Positions 26,531-35,244 of a DNA stretch of 64,000 nucleotides are shown piece by piece. A program made the position numbers and the translations under genes. The notes under the pieces were generated by a model. The model worked only from the letters and a program-made list of their open reading frames with translations. It searched no databases and was not told the DNA's origin. The DNA comes from Chromobacterium haemolyticum DSM 19808 (GTDB taxonomy: Bacteria > Pseudomonadota > Gammaproteobacteria > Burkholderiales > Chromobacteriaceae). The DNA lies in assembly GCF_000711885.1 (NCBI RefSeq), contig NZ_JONK01000005.1, positions 1 through 64,000 of the forward strand, written 5' to 3'. Positions within the stretch are counted from its first letter, which is position 1. Each line of letters opens with the position of its first letter.

Positions 26531-28081
26531 ATTCGTAATTATCTTCAGCTCATCTTCTTCGATTTTTCTAGCCTCCCGCTTCATTTCTCGTCTCTCGGCG
26601 CGATTAATCGGAGTGTTTGACTTGTCCTCGTAGGACTGCGGCTCACCGAAGTTGAAAGGCATTGGGAATTCGTGAGCTCTTTGCTTGAGGTGCTGCACAT
26701 CCTTGGCTGGTGCCTGCAATACATCAAAATCCTCCATGATGTCTTTCCACATATCTGACTCTTCTGGCCCTAGACCTTCAGAAAGGTCGACATACACGAA
26801 GTCTTGGGAGGCAGCTTCCTCGGAGAATGGCTCTGAGGCTATACCTACCGCTTCTGTTATGTGCGGAAAGCGTACCTTGATACCGTAGCAGTACGCGAGT
26901 AGTACAGCCGCACGCATATCACGGTAAGTTTGGTAGTCAATATTTGGTGACTTTGGTACTGTCAGGAAAACATACGCGCGAGACTTGTTGTCATCACTCA
27001 GAGTCACGCGCACAAATTTATGACCAGGCTTGCTAACAGATAGTGCGAAGCGGAAGTCGCTAGCTAGCACTCGTCGGACCAGTCTGGGCTCTGAAGCCAG
27101 AGCACGAAGGACACGTTCGTGGTCAATGGTATTGGATTTCGTTTCTGGAAGCCCACTTGCTGTCCCTGCACGCACGAAAGAAGCTTGGTATTCAATAAGC
27201 TCGTCCCACATATAGCTGCCTTGGTCAGCCTGGCGCTTGGCCGCTCGCTGGGGGCTCGAGCAGTAGTATTGCCAGTCGCCTTCGGGGATGATGACTGCAT
27301 TATTATCTTTCGGTACCCTGGGCAATGAGTGTCGGCCGCTTTCCATCGTGCACATATACCTCGCCAACAATTCCTCTTCGCCGGCAATACTTATCCATGC
27401 GATATTGGCTCCCAAAAAGCGTTCCTTACAAACAAGGTAGTCGACAAGGTCTGGTACCGTATCCAGCTCCTCCAAAAGAGCGCCAACCGTCACCTCATCA
27501 AGAATGTGGACGAAGCGCCGGCCTTTGAGCGGAAAACCGACTTCGAATGGCTGTTCGTAGTGAGAATCGCCCTCAAGCTGGTTGTTGAACATCAAGCTGC
27601 CCGTGCTGCCACCACCAAAGTATCGAACGGCGGCCTCGTGACCACCCCGTGTGACCGCAATTAGGAAATAACGGGCTACGGCCGGGTCTGGGAGAGATAC
27701 AGGCAGCGGGGTTTGGCATGATTTATCAACGAAGATGCGGTCCGGGAACTGCCGCAGGAACTTTTCAGCGCCTGCAAGCTGTTTTGCAGACTTCTCGATG
27801 GCCCGCTTATACCAACGAGGCCAAGCAACCTTGATGTCTACGTTTGGCTGAAATGCGCAGTGCTTGTCGGAGAATAGAAGCACGTTAGTGCCAAAGACCA
27901 CCAGTAGGTCTACCAGCTCTTTGCCGTCGCCCTTGCCGCCTGGCCTTCCTTCATCGCTATAGACGTTTGGGTAGCTCCACAGGCTCAGAAACGCTTTGCG
28001 AGCGAGCTGGGTCAGGACACGTTCCGATTCGGTCGTCCCTTGTGCTTCAGCGGCTTTCTCCCAAGCGGTCTTATTCCTCAT
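26507..28081 (-). CDS. Hypothetical protein with possible nuclease N-terminus
   Basis: A 524-aa soluble protein. Near residues 55-80 it has GKELVDLLVVFGTNVLLFSDK, which fits the D-x(n)-(E/S)xK shape of a PD-(D/E)XK or NERD-like core, but with Ser-Asp where Glu is common. The rest has no recognised motif; the C-terminus is rich in Arg, Lys and Glu. I use the ATG at 28081; a TTG 54 bases upstream is possible. It converges with and overlaps the CoiA-like gene by 24 bases. Function unknown. Confidence 0.55.
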   Translation of the reverse strand: MRNKTAWEKAAEAQGTTESERVLTQLARKAFLSLWSYPNVYSDEGRPGGKGDGKELVDLLVVFGTNVLLFSDKHCAFQPNVDIKVAWPRWYKRAIEKSAKQLAGAEKFLRQFPDRIFVDKSCQTPLPVSLPDPAVARYFLIAVTRGGHEAAVRYFGGGSTGSLMFNNQLEGDSHYEQPFEVGFPLKGRRFVHILDEVTVGALLEELDTVPDLVDYLVCKERFLGANIAWISIAGEEELLARYMCTMESGRHSLPRVPKDNNAVIIPEGDWQYYCSSPQRAAKRQADQGSYMWDELIEYQASFVRAGTASGLPETKSNTIDHERVLRALASEPRLVRRVLASDFRFALSVSKPGHKFVRVTLSDDNKSRAYVFLTVPKSPNIDYQTYRDMRAAVLLAYCYGIKVRFPHITEAVGIASEPFSEEAASQDFVYVDLSEGLGPEESDMWKDIMEDFDVLQAPAKDVQHLKQRAHEFPMPFNFGEPQSYEDKSNTPINRAERREMKREARKIEEDELKIITNLKLKNVS

Positions 28082-28459
28082 CTTTGTTATACAGTTCCCA
28101 AAGGCATATTTTAGGTTAAGTGGTATGCGTGACAAACGCAGACAGCTCCTAGCGGGAAGTGGAGGTCACCTGGGTTGAAAGCTGCGAGATAGAAATATGA
28201 TAAATGATTTTTTCATTGCTACTCAAGGTAAAGCCAAGCTTAGCTTGATATGTCTAATTACTGCCGGATTGCTGTATTGAGCTGGGTCGTTTTGTCTGAA
28301 ATTTGTTCTATTCAGCGTCGCTTTGTCGGAAAGTTGTAGGATTCTAATTGTGGCGCAGGGGAGGCCACCGAGGAGGAGTCTAGCCACAAAATTGGGAAGG
28401 ATGCCTGGCTGCAGGCCGTGGGGAATTAGCCCTTGTGCAGGCGCATAGCGGCCTGATAG
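28082..28459. other. intergenic stretch with a tandem imperfect repeat
   Basis: No gene is seen. GTCG-N-TTTGTC-N-GAAA-N-TTGT occurs twice, beginning at 28286 and 28317, 31 bases apart. The pattern resembles repeated transposase-binding sites at the ends of Tn7/Tn5053-type elements, but no inverted partner was found. Confidence 0.35.
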
Positions 28460-28780
28460 TCACTTGTGCTTCCTGGGCGTGCTGGCCCGCTGACGGGGCG
28501 CGGCTGTCCGCGTCAGCATCAGCGGATTAATGCTCGGAACAGGCGCAATCGTCTCGAACCACGACTCCCGTCCCAAGACCCGAACCACCTGAATCAGTGT
28601 GCGTAACGATGACCCACTGCCACTTTCCAAGTTTCGCAGTGTGCGAACGCTGATGCCGGCGCGGGCGGCAATCGTTTTTTGGTCGAGGTTGCGATGTATC
28701 CGCAGCGTCTTCAGGTGTTCACCTAGTTCCGCTTCTATCTCGTCGACCGTTTGAGATTTGAGAACCTTGTGCATCACCAT
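28460..28780 (-). CDS. HipB-like XRE regulator (orphan antitoxin)
   Basis: A 106-aa helix-turn-helix protein: LGEHLKTLRIHRNLDQKTIAARAGISVRTLRNLE, then a helix ending LIQVVRVLG, and a tail with APVPSINPL. This is the layout of HipB-like antitoxins that precede hipA kinases. No hipA lies downstream (28459 onward), so it is an orphan, or the toxin was lost. The start at 28780 is picked for its distance from GAGGAG; ATGs two codons on either side are alternatives. Confidence 0.65.
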   Translation of the reverse strand: MVMHKVLKSQTVDEIEAELGEHLKTLRIHRNLDQKTIAARAGISVRTLRNLESGSGSSLRTLIQVVRVLGRESWFETIAPVPSINPLMLTRTAAPRQRASTPRKHK

Positions 28781-28904
28781 ACCCATCTCCTCAAAGCGGC
28801 CCACAGCAATGGGCAATATTCTTCCTTTTATACATGAAATTGGCTAATAAGCGGCACATTTTTGCTTGTTGTTTCGAGGTCGAATCCCTTCGCTACGACC
28901 TGTG

Positions 28905-29426
28905 TCAGCGTTTTTCTTCATTGGGCGCGCGACACGCCAGCATCAGTTGCAGTACGCTCGGATTTCCCTTGGCCAAGCGCTCCACCTCGGCTAAGTAACC
29001 AAAACGTTGATGTAGTGCCAAGGCAACCGCGCATGAGCGGGAAAATCCGCCTTCGCAATGCACAACTAATGAATGAACGTCGCCTGGCAAGCCATTCACG
29101 AAGTCGAGGATTTGGGCGGCTTGAGCAGGCGTGAACGCATCTTGCGTTTTTTGCCGGGCCTTTTGGGAGAGCAAGGGGTTCAGGAAGTCCACATCCGCGA
29201 AGCTCAGGCGCAGCAAGTATGCGAAGCCGTCCACTGCGGCAATCGGTCGCTCTGGCGCGCTGATGGAAATCATGGCCACCGTCGGCAATCGGGGCAATTT
29301 TTCTGCTTCAGGGCGAGATAAGGCGAATACCTTACGCCGCCCATCCGTCGGTGGGTGGTACAGCTTATCGACCACCGCTTTCAAACGTCCCACAGCCCGT
29401 CCCATCGTATATTTACGTGCGCTCAA
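28905..29426 (-). CDS. Protein tyrosine/dual-specificity phosphatase-like protein
   Basis: A 173-aa protein with the phosphatase P-loop HCEGGFSRS (Cys-X5-Arg) near residues 125-133 and a likely general-acid loop upstream (LSFADVDF). A small phosphatase of this type acts on phosphotyrosine or a related phosphate ester. The start is a TTG at 29426 with GGTAGGGA upstream; an ATG seven codons in lacks a ribosome site. It lies alone before the VgrG cassette. Substrate unknown. Confidence 0.65.
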   Translation of the reverse strand: MSARKYTMGRAVGRLKAVVDKLYHPPTDGRRKVFALSRPEAEKLPRLPTVAMISISAPERPIAAVDGFAYLLRLSFADVDFLNPLLSQKARQKTQDAFTPAQAAQILDFVNGLPGDVHSLVVHCEGGFSRSCAVALALHQRFGYLAEVERLAKGNPSVLQLMLACRAPNEEKR

Positions 29427-29691
29427 CAGTCCCTACCGTCAGACCGAATGATAGCGTGGTCTGGGGCGGGGATGGCGGACGATAGACTTCGTGCCTCAGA
29501 AGAGAAAACCTGTTGCATTTTCCACCTGACCAAAAGGATGGATTTTGGGCAGCAAGCCAGGGGGCGCTGATGTATGCCTTGTTGGGTCGGTGAGGGAAAT
29601 TTAAAATGTTACCGCCATCTAAATTACGTAATGTCACGACCGCCACCCTCCTCGCTGAGGGTGTTTCTTATTCTGCTTCCAGGATTTGTCG

Positions 29692-32544
29692 ATGGACCTC
29701 AGCTCCCTGCTTGCCAGTTTCGCTTCCGCGTTCGACCAGAGCCAACGCCTGTTCACCCTGCAATTGGGAGAGGGGCATATTGCGAGCCAGCAGTTGTTGC
29801 CGCAGCAGTTAGAGGGCGAGGAAGGGGTTTCGCAGGGCTATCGTTATCAGCTGACCTGCCTGTCGCCGGACGTCGGCATCGAACTCAAAACCTTGCTTGG
29901 CTTGCCGGCACGTATCGGCATCGTCGGCGCCGATGGGGTGGAGACGATGCGCTGCGGCGTGGTGAGCCAGGCTCAGCTGTTGGGCGCTGATGGCGGCTTC
30001 GCGCAGTATGGGCTGACGGTTGAGTCCCCGTTTAGCTTGCTGCGGTTTCGGCGGACATCTCGCGTGTTCCAGGACCTGTCCGTGCCGGACATCGTGCAGC
30101 AGATTTTTGCCGAGCATCAGGCCGCCAATCCGGTGTTTGCCCGTGTCCAGACCTTGACCTTCGAGGCCGCCAGCCTCCCGTCTCGCAGCTACTGCCTGCA
30201 ATACAAAGAAAGTGACTTCGACTTCATCGTACGCCTGCTGCACGAGGAAGGCCTGGCATGGCGCTTCGCCCATTGGGAGGACGAGGGTCCCAAGGTTCAG
30301 CTGGTGGTGTTCGAAGACGCGCACAACCTGCCTCAGGCTGCGGTAGCGCGCGTGCGCTTCCATCGCGCCGATGCGACCGAGCAGGAAGACGGCCTGACGG
30401 GGTGGACAACACAACGGCAGGTGGTGGCCGGCCAAACGGCGTTGGCCAGCTTCGACTATCAACCGGTCGCCACGCAACATGCCACGCAGGCGAGCCCTCT
30501 ACAGCAAGGGCAAGGTGGCTTGGCGTTACAGTCCAGCTTGCAGCATTACGATGCGCCTGGGCTGTATTACGCCAGCGATAGCGAACAACTGGGACGCTAT
30601 GCCCAGCTGCGACAGCAGGCTCAGGACCTGCAAGCCAAGCAATTTTCCGGTAGCGGTGCCGTACGCGGTCTCTTGGCTGGCGAATGGTTCCGGCTGGATG
30701 ACCATCCCGCGCATGTGGCCGATGCGCCCGAAAAGCGCGAATTCGTTGTCACCCGGCAAACATTCCGCGCCCAGAACAACCTGCCTGCCGACTTGAACCA
30801 GCAGCTGCAGACGGCTGCGCCGCGGCTCAAGCTGGCCCCAGCGTCTGCCAGCCCGTCTCCATTCCAGACCACCTTCCAGGCACAACGCCGCGGGATTCCG
30901 CTGACGCCCCTGTACGCGAACACTGAGCATGCCAAGCCGACCAGCCTGGGGAGGCAGACCGCCACGGTTGTGGGGCCGGCGGGCGAAGAGGTCTACACCG
31001 ACGAGCAGGGCCGCATCAAGGTGCAGCTGCATTGGCAGCGTCGCGAAGAACACCCCACCCTTGGCGCCGGCATGGATGAACACTCCTCGTGCTGGCTGCG
31101 TGTTGCCATGCCTTCTGCCGGCGCCGGTTTTGGCCACCAGTTTATTCCCCGCATCGGTCAGGAAGTGCTGGTCGACTTCATCGAAGGCGACATCGACCGT
31201 CCTATCATCACCGGCGTGCTGTACAACGGCAGTCATCCGACGCCGAGCTTCAGCGGCGCCGGCTCGCTTCCCGCCAACAAGACCCTGTCCGGCATCAAGT
31301 CGCAGGAACACCACGGCGGTCAGTACAACGAATTATTGTTCGACGATACGCCTGGCGAAGTACGCGCCAAGCTGAGCAGCGAACCCGGCAAGACGCAGCT
31401 CAATCAAGGCTTCCTCACCCACCCGCGCAGCAATGGCAAAGCGCAACCGCGCGGCGAGGGCTTTGAGCTGCGTACCGACCAGCATGGCGCCATCCGCGCC
31501 GCCAATGGCCTGTTGCTGACCACCGAGGCCCAGAACGGCGCCGGCGGCAAACAGCTGGCGCGCGAGCATGCCAGCAGTCAGCTGCAGTCGGCGCTGGCCC
31601 TCAGCCAGGTGCTGGCGGAAACCGCGGAAGCCCAGCTGGCGGAGGCGATGGAGACCGGACCCGAGGAAATCACGGCCGACAACGCCAAAGGTCGTAAACG
31701 CCCTGAAGGCCATTTGCAGCATCAACTCGACGCCCTGAAAGCCTGGGAGGCGGGGACCAATACCGACCCGGACGGCAAGACAGTGGCGGGCAACCAAGAT
31801 GGCCAGCAGCCATTACTCGTGCTGTCTGCGCCTGCTGGCATCGCGAGCGTCACCGAGCAAAGCCAGACCCTGGCTGCCGGCACCAATCTGGACCTGGTGG
31901 CGCAGCGGGATATGAATCAGACCACGGGTCGGCGCTGGCTCGCGAATGTGGGCAAGCACATCAGCCTGTTCGTCAGCGGCGTAGCAAACCAGGCCGCGAT
32001 GAAACTGATTGCCGCCAAGGGCAAAGTTCAGGTGCAGGCGCAGGCGGGCGACATCGAGCTGACGGCCGATAAGGACGTGACCATCACCTCATGCAAGGAC
32101 CGCGTCACCATCGCCGCGCAAGAGGAAATCCTGCTGACTTGCGATGGCGGTTATATCCGGTTGGCCGGCGGCAATATCGAGGTGCATTGCCCCGGCACCG
32201 TCAGCGTCAAGGGCGCCAGCCATGCGCTGAGCGGCCCGGCGAGCGTATCGATGCGGATGCCGACGATGCCCAAAGGCTATCAGCGCAGCTATATCCTGCA
32301 AGACGAGAAGACCGGAGAGCCGCTGGTCGGACACGCCTACCGGCTCAAACTGCCCAATGGCCGTACGCTGCCCGGCTACACGGACGGGGAAGGGCGCACC
32401 AACACGGCCTTCACGCCCAATGCCCAGCCCGTCAAACTGGAGGCGCCCAAGCCGCCGGTCGAGGAAAACCACCAACTGTATGGCTATGGCACCGGCCAAG
32501 CGGAGCGCGGGCTGCAGTTGAAAGACAACGGAGAAGATGCCTGA
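29692..32544 (+). CDS. vgrG: Type VI secretion spike protein VgrG
   Basis: A 950-aa VgrG. The N-terminal two-thirds matches the gp27/gp5-like spike: TSRVFQDLSVPDIVQQIF near 130, RSYCLQYKESDFDFIVRLLHEEG near 165-190, and the gp5 OB part with DEQGRIKVQLHW and LRVAMPSAGAGFGHQFIPRIGQEVLV (about 440-500). A DUF2345 region follows (about 640-850). The last 90 residues, beginning YILQDEKTGEPLVGHAYRL, look like an adaptor that holds cargo. The ATG at 29692 follows AGGA. Its stop overlaps the effector start (TGATG), so VgrG and effector are co-translated. No other T6SS structural genes are here, so it depends on a secretion machine elsewhere. Confidence 0.95.
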   Translation: MDLSSLLASFASAFDQSQRLFTLQLGEGHIASQQLLPQQLEGEEGVSQGYRYQLTCLSPDVGIELKTLLGLPARIGIVGADGVETMRCGVVSQAQLLGADGGFAQYGLTVESPFSLLRFRRTSRVFQDLSVPDIVQQIFAEHQAANPVFARVQTLTFEAASLPSRSYCLQYKESDFDFIVRLLHEEGLAWRFAHWEDEGPKVQLVVFEDAHNLPQAAVARVRFHRADATEQEDGLTGWTTQRQVVAGQTALASFDYQPVATQHATQASPLQQGQGGLALQSSLQHYDAPGLYYASDSEQLGRYAQLRQQAQDLQAKQFSGSGAVRGLLAGEWFRLDDHPAHVADAPEKREFVVTRQTFRAQNNLPADLNQQLQTAAPRLKLAPASASPSPFQTTFQAQRRGIPLTPLYANTEHAKPTSLGRQTATVVGPAGEEVYTDEQGRIKVQLHWQRREEHPTLGAGMDEHSSCWLRVAMPSAGAGFGHQFIPRIGQEVLVDFIEGDIDRPIITGVLYNGSHPTPSFSGAGSLPANKTLSGIKSQEHHGGQYNELLFDDTPGEVRAKLSSEPGKTQLNQGFLTHPRSNGKAQPRGEGFELRTDQHGAIRAANGLLLTTEAQNGAGGKQLAREHASSQLQSALALSQVLAETAEAQLAEAMETGPEEITADNAKGRKRPEGHLQHQLDALKAWEAGTNTDPDGKTVAGNQDGQQPLLVLSAPAGIASVTEQSQTLAAGTNLDLVAQRDMNQTTGRRWLANVGKHISLFVSGVANQAAMKLIAAKGKVQVQAQAGDIELTADKDVTITSCKDRVTIAAQEEILLTCDGGYIRLAGGNIEVHCPGTVSVKGASHALSGPASVSMRMPTMPKGYQRSYILQDEKTGEPLVGHAYRLKLPNGRTLPGYTDGEGRTNTAFTPNAQPVKLEAPKPPVEENHQLYGYGTGQAERGLQLKDNGEDA

Positions 32545-33722
32545 TGGCCAAGTACCAACCCGCAGGCGGCACGATGACCATCGTGGAGGAGCGCCCCGAA
32601 TACGCACGGCTGCCGCAACCGGACAACAAGCCCTACCTGACCGAGAAAGCCGACGTAGCGGTTCTGGCGCCCAAGTCGGTAGGCGTAACGAGTAAAAAGA
32701 CCGGGCGCACTTACAATCTCAATATGCGGCAAATCACCATGTCGAACCTGATTCGCCTGGATGAGTACAGCCATGAGTACAAGTGGTTCTACAAGGCAGA
32801 AGTGAGTTTCGACCTGACGCGCAACCCGCCGGTACCTTTCCTCAGCTCGAGTCTGCGTGCCGATGGCGCGAATCGCCGGCATACCATCAACCCCTTTCCC
32901 AAGGGGCTGTCAAAAGGCTATTTGCGTCGGCCTGACCTGATTATCGTGAAGGACAAGGAGACGCGCTGGCCTGGCAGAGCGGCTGCTGACCACGATGGCG
33001 TTGCTCACGGAGACAACCTTGCACGGGTGGTTGAAATCAAATTTCCTGGTGACGAATTTGGGCGGGGGCAAGAAGATGCCTACAAACGGATTGCTGGTGG
33101 TGATGACCGTTTTACTGTCCTTGATGTACTTGATAAAAGGAAGAAAAAGGAAGCCTCGGAGTCGGTAAAAGCACCTGTTTTTAGCCCCCAGCCCCAGGCA
33201 AAATCTAAATCCCAAAGCCAACGTGTACCCGCGCCCATCTACAGTCCCGTTCCGGTCTCAACCCCAGGCTACATCCAGGATTGGGGTCTACAGCTACAGC
33301 GAGACTTGAATGAAATGTGGGCTAGCGCCAAGAAAGGCATGACAGGGCTGGCGCAAGATACCCAGGCTTGGCTGGCCAGCGAGGCGGCTTGGCTGCTAGA
33401 GTCTGGCCGCTGGGTGCGCGACCAGGCAAGTCATGCCTGGACCTGGGTCAACGAGAAGGGACAGGTCCTAGCGCGTTGGACCGAAGAGCAGCTGAAGGCG
33501 GCGTGGGCCAAAATCGAGCGCTACTGCGACATCGCCTGGGACGAGATTCGTCAGATTGAGTGGGGGCAGATTTTGCTCAATGTGGGCAAGGTGGTCGTCG
33601 GTATCGCCCTCGTGGTCTCGATGGCTGTGGTCATGGTGCTTGCCTTGCCGGCAGAGCTGGTTGCGGGCTTTCTGGCCTGCGTAGGGATACTTGGTGGCGC
33701 CACAGTCGCGTCAGCCGCATGA
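32544..33722 (+). CDS. T6SS VRR-NUC-type nuclease effector
   Basis: A 392-aa predicted antibacterial effector. A VRR-NUC-like nuclease core shows RRPD (Asp131) and VVEIKFPGD (Glu164, Lys166), followed by RGQEDAYKRI. Residues about 220-340 form a Trp-rich linker, and the C-terminus (about 345-392) has hydrophobic, probably membrane-inserting segments. The ATG overlaps the vgrG stop by one base; an in-frame extension upstream lies inside vgrG and is rejected. The DUF3396 gene follows 15 bases later as its immunity. The linker region is duplicated, in decayed form, at 40978-41440. Confidence 0.82.
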   Translation: MAKYQPAGGTMTIVEERPEYARLPQPDNKPYLTEKADVAVLAPKSVGVTSKKTGRTYNLNMRQITMSNLIRLDEYSHEYKWFYKAEVSFDLTRNPPVPFLSSSLRADGANRRHTINPFPKGLSKGYLRRPDLIIVKDKETRWPGRAAADHDGVAHGDNLARVVEIKFPGDEFGRGQEDAYKRIAGGDDRFTVLDVLDKRKKKEASESVKAPVFSPQPQAKSKSQSQRVPAPIYSPVPVSTPGYIQDWGLQLQRDLNEMWASAKKGMTGLAQDTQAWLASEAAWLLESGRWVRDQASHAWTWVNEKGQVLARWTEEQLKAAWAKIERYCDIAWDEIRQIEWGQILLNVGKVVVGIALVVSMAVVMVLALPAELVAGFLACVGILGGATVASAA

Positions 33723-33737
33723 GTTAGGGATTGCACA

Positions 33738-34916
33738 ATGGAACAAAAAGAGATGCCGCAGCCATTGCTGCGACTTCGCCAGTATCAAGATGAGCTGACT
33801 TGGAATTTGGGGTCTGATGATAGCATCGTCATCAGGCCTGGTTTGATTGCTACTTTTTTCTTTGAGAAGGGCAGCACTGTTGAGGTTAGGAAAAAACTCA
33901 TCGAGTGTTTCGATAGGTTTTATTCACTCTTTGGCGGGAAGCTAAAGGGGCAAAAATATATGGATGCCAAAACTAAGAAGATGGGGGCATCCGACTATCA
34001 AAAGTCCAGAAATAAGATATTGGAAATCACTGACCCGCATGAGCGGATTGAGTGGTTTGTAAGTAGCGAAGCCATGCCTAACTTGGCACCGGAATACTCA
34101 GTTTCCTGCTTGACGCAGCAGAGTATTCATGAAAGCTGGGGTGATAAATCGTTTTTTAAGATTGTATTGCCTGCTGCTACTGTGTTCGACGAAGCGGACC
34201 TTGGTCAATACCAAGAATTAGTTGCCTTCATATGCGAAACTTTGCAACCTGTCCATGGTTATGGCGGTTTGTCCCCCATTCTGCCCTATGACTATCATCA
34301 GTATTTGCCCAATGAGTATGAGCTTGCGCAGCGTTTCATTGGCTTAAATATCGATACCCGCTCATTCAGTGCTGGTGGATTCGAACTGAAGAGCCACATT
34401 AAGGGTGTAGATTGGTACACGATTCTGGGAAACGAGTTTGTACAGCAGCTCAATGGTGAAGAGGCAATTCGAGCTACACTGGCACCTTGGCAAGACATCA
34501 TAGTACGTCGTTATTCCGGCGGACTTATTATTCAGGCGGGGCGTTATCCAGACTTGGGTGCGCCAGACAATAGCCCTCCTGAGTCCTATGTGATTGTCAA
34601 TCACTTGCTGAGGTCGATACGTACCACGGAACCGGGCTCCCTGCATTACTACCTGCCTCAACGGAATGGGTTTGATAAGGCGGAAACCGTAAGCTGGTAT
34701 GCGCGATTTGACTCGGTGCCACTGCCGGAGGCAGCGCTCGAGCCGGCACCCGCTATCGAAGGTATACGCTGTGAAGCTGACAAGCCGTGCCCGGAAAGTG
34801 GCTACTGGTGGACCCCTGCGATGGAGAATTCACGCCGTCACTTTAGCCAGGGTGAGTTGATGCCGAATTTCCCAAACTCCACATATGGCAGCACGATTTG
34901 GTATTTAGAAAAGTAG
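33738..34916 (+). CDS. DUF3396-type T6SS immunity protein
   Basis: A 392-aa soluble protein of the DUF3396 immunity family, with text such as PGLIATFFFEKGSTVEVRKKL near 30 and SPPESYVIVNHLLRSIRTTEPGSLHYYLPQ near 285. It starts 15 bases after the effector gene and is likely to bind and block that nuclease, protecting the producer. It is clearly lower in GC than vgrG and the effector, as is common for immunity genes. Confidence 0.75.
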   Translation: MEQKEMPQPLLRLRQYQDELTWNLGSDDSIVIRPGLIATFFFEKGSTVEVRKKLIECFDRFYSLFGGKLKGQKYMDAKTKKMGASDYQKSRNKILEITDPHERIEWFVSSEAMPNLAPEYSVSCLTQQSIHESWGDKSFFKIVLPAATVFDEADLGQYQELVAFICETLQPVHGYGGLSPILPYDYHQYLPNEYELAQRFIGLNIDTRSFSAGGFELKSHIKGVDWYTILGNEFVQQLNGEEAIRATLAPWQDIIVRRYSGGLIIQAGRYPDLGAPDNSPPESYVIVNHLLRSIRTTEPGSLHYYLPQRNGFDKAETVSWYARFDSVPLPEAALEPAPAIEGIRCEADKPCPESGYWWTPAMENSRRHFSQGELMPNFPNSTYGSTIWYLEK

Positions 34917-35244
34917 TAATCGGACCTTGTATCATGGAGGAGTGTGCAGCTAAACGCTTAAGCTGTGAAGCAAGGCCCCATGAAATGATAATTTTATGGG
35001 GCCAATTCCATTGAGAATTTCGTAAAATATATGGGCGTTCAAAGTAGTCTTCTTGGCTATATCCGAAGAGCTGTCCCCGCTGTAGAACTATGGGAGGTTT
35101 GTTGGACAGGAAAAACTATAGTGCCTCTCTATTCGTGGCGGGGAGGCACAGGAGTCCGGTATTGCCTCTGCATGCATCCATCTTCAAGCTAAATTGCTAG
35201 CTGTTGACAATGGCTGTAGCAGAACATCATGAACAGGAGGGACG
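34917..35244. other. intergenic stretch with a hairpin after the immunity gene
   Basis: GGCCCCAT and ATGGGGCC (34974-34981 and 34996-35003) form a perfect stem with a 14-base loop. There is no T run, so it is at best a weak terminator. The rest should contain the promoter of the helicase gene; no coding frame is seen. Confidence 0.45.

Noticed and set aside
28862-28920. tRNA-like words (GGTCGAATCCC) near the phosphatase gene
   Set aside because: No cloverleaf could be drawn around them; D-arm and anticodon arm are absent.
32091-32543. N-terminal extension of the T6SS effector frame
   Set aside because: It lies wholly inside vgrG in another frame and reads as Arg-rich nonsense; the ATG overlapping the vgrG stop is the natural start.
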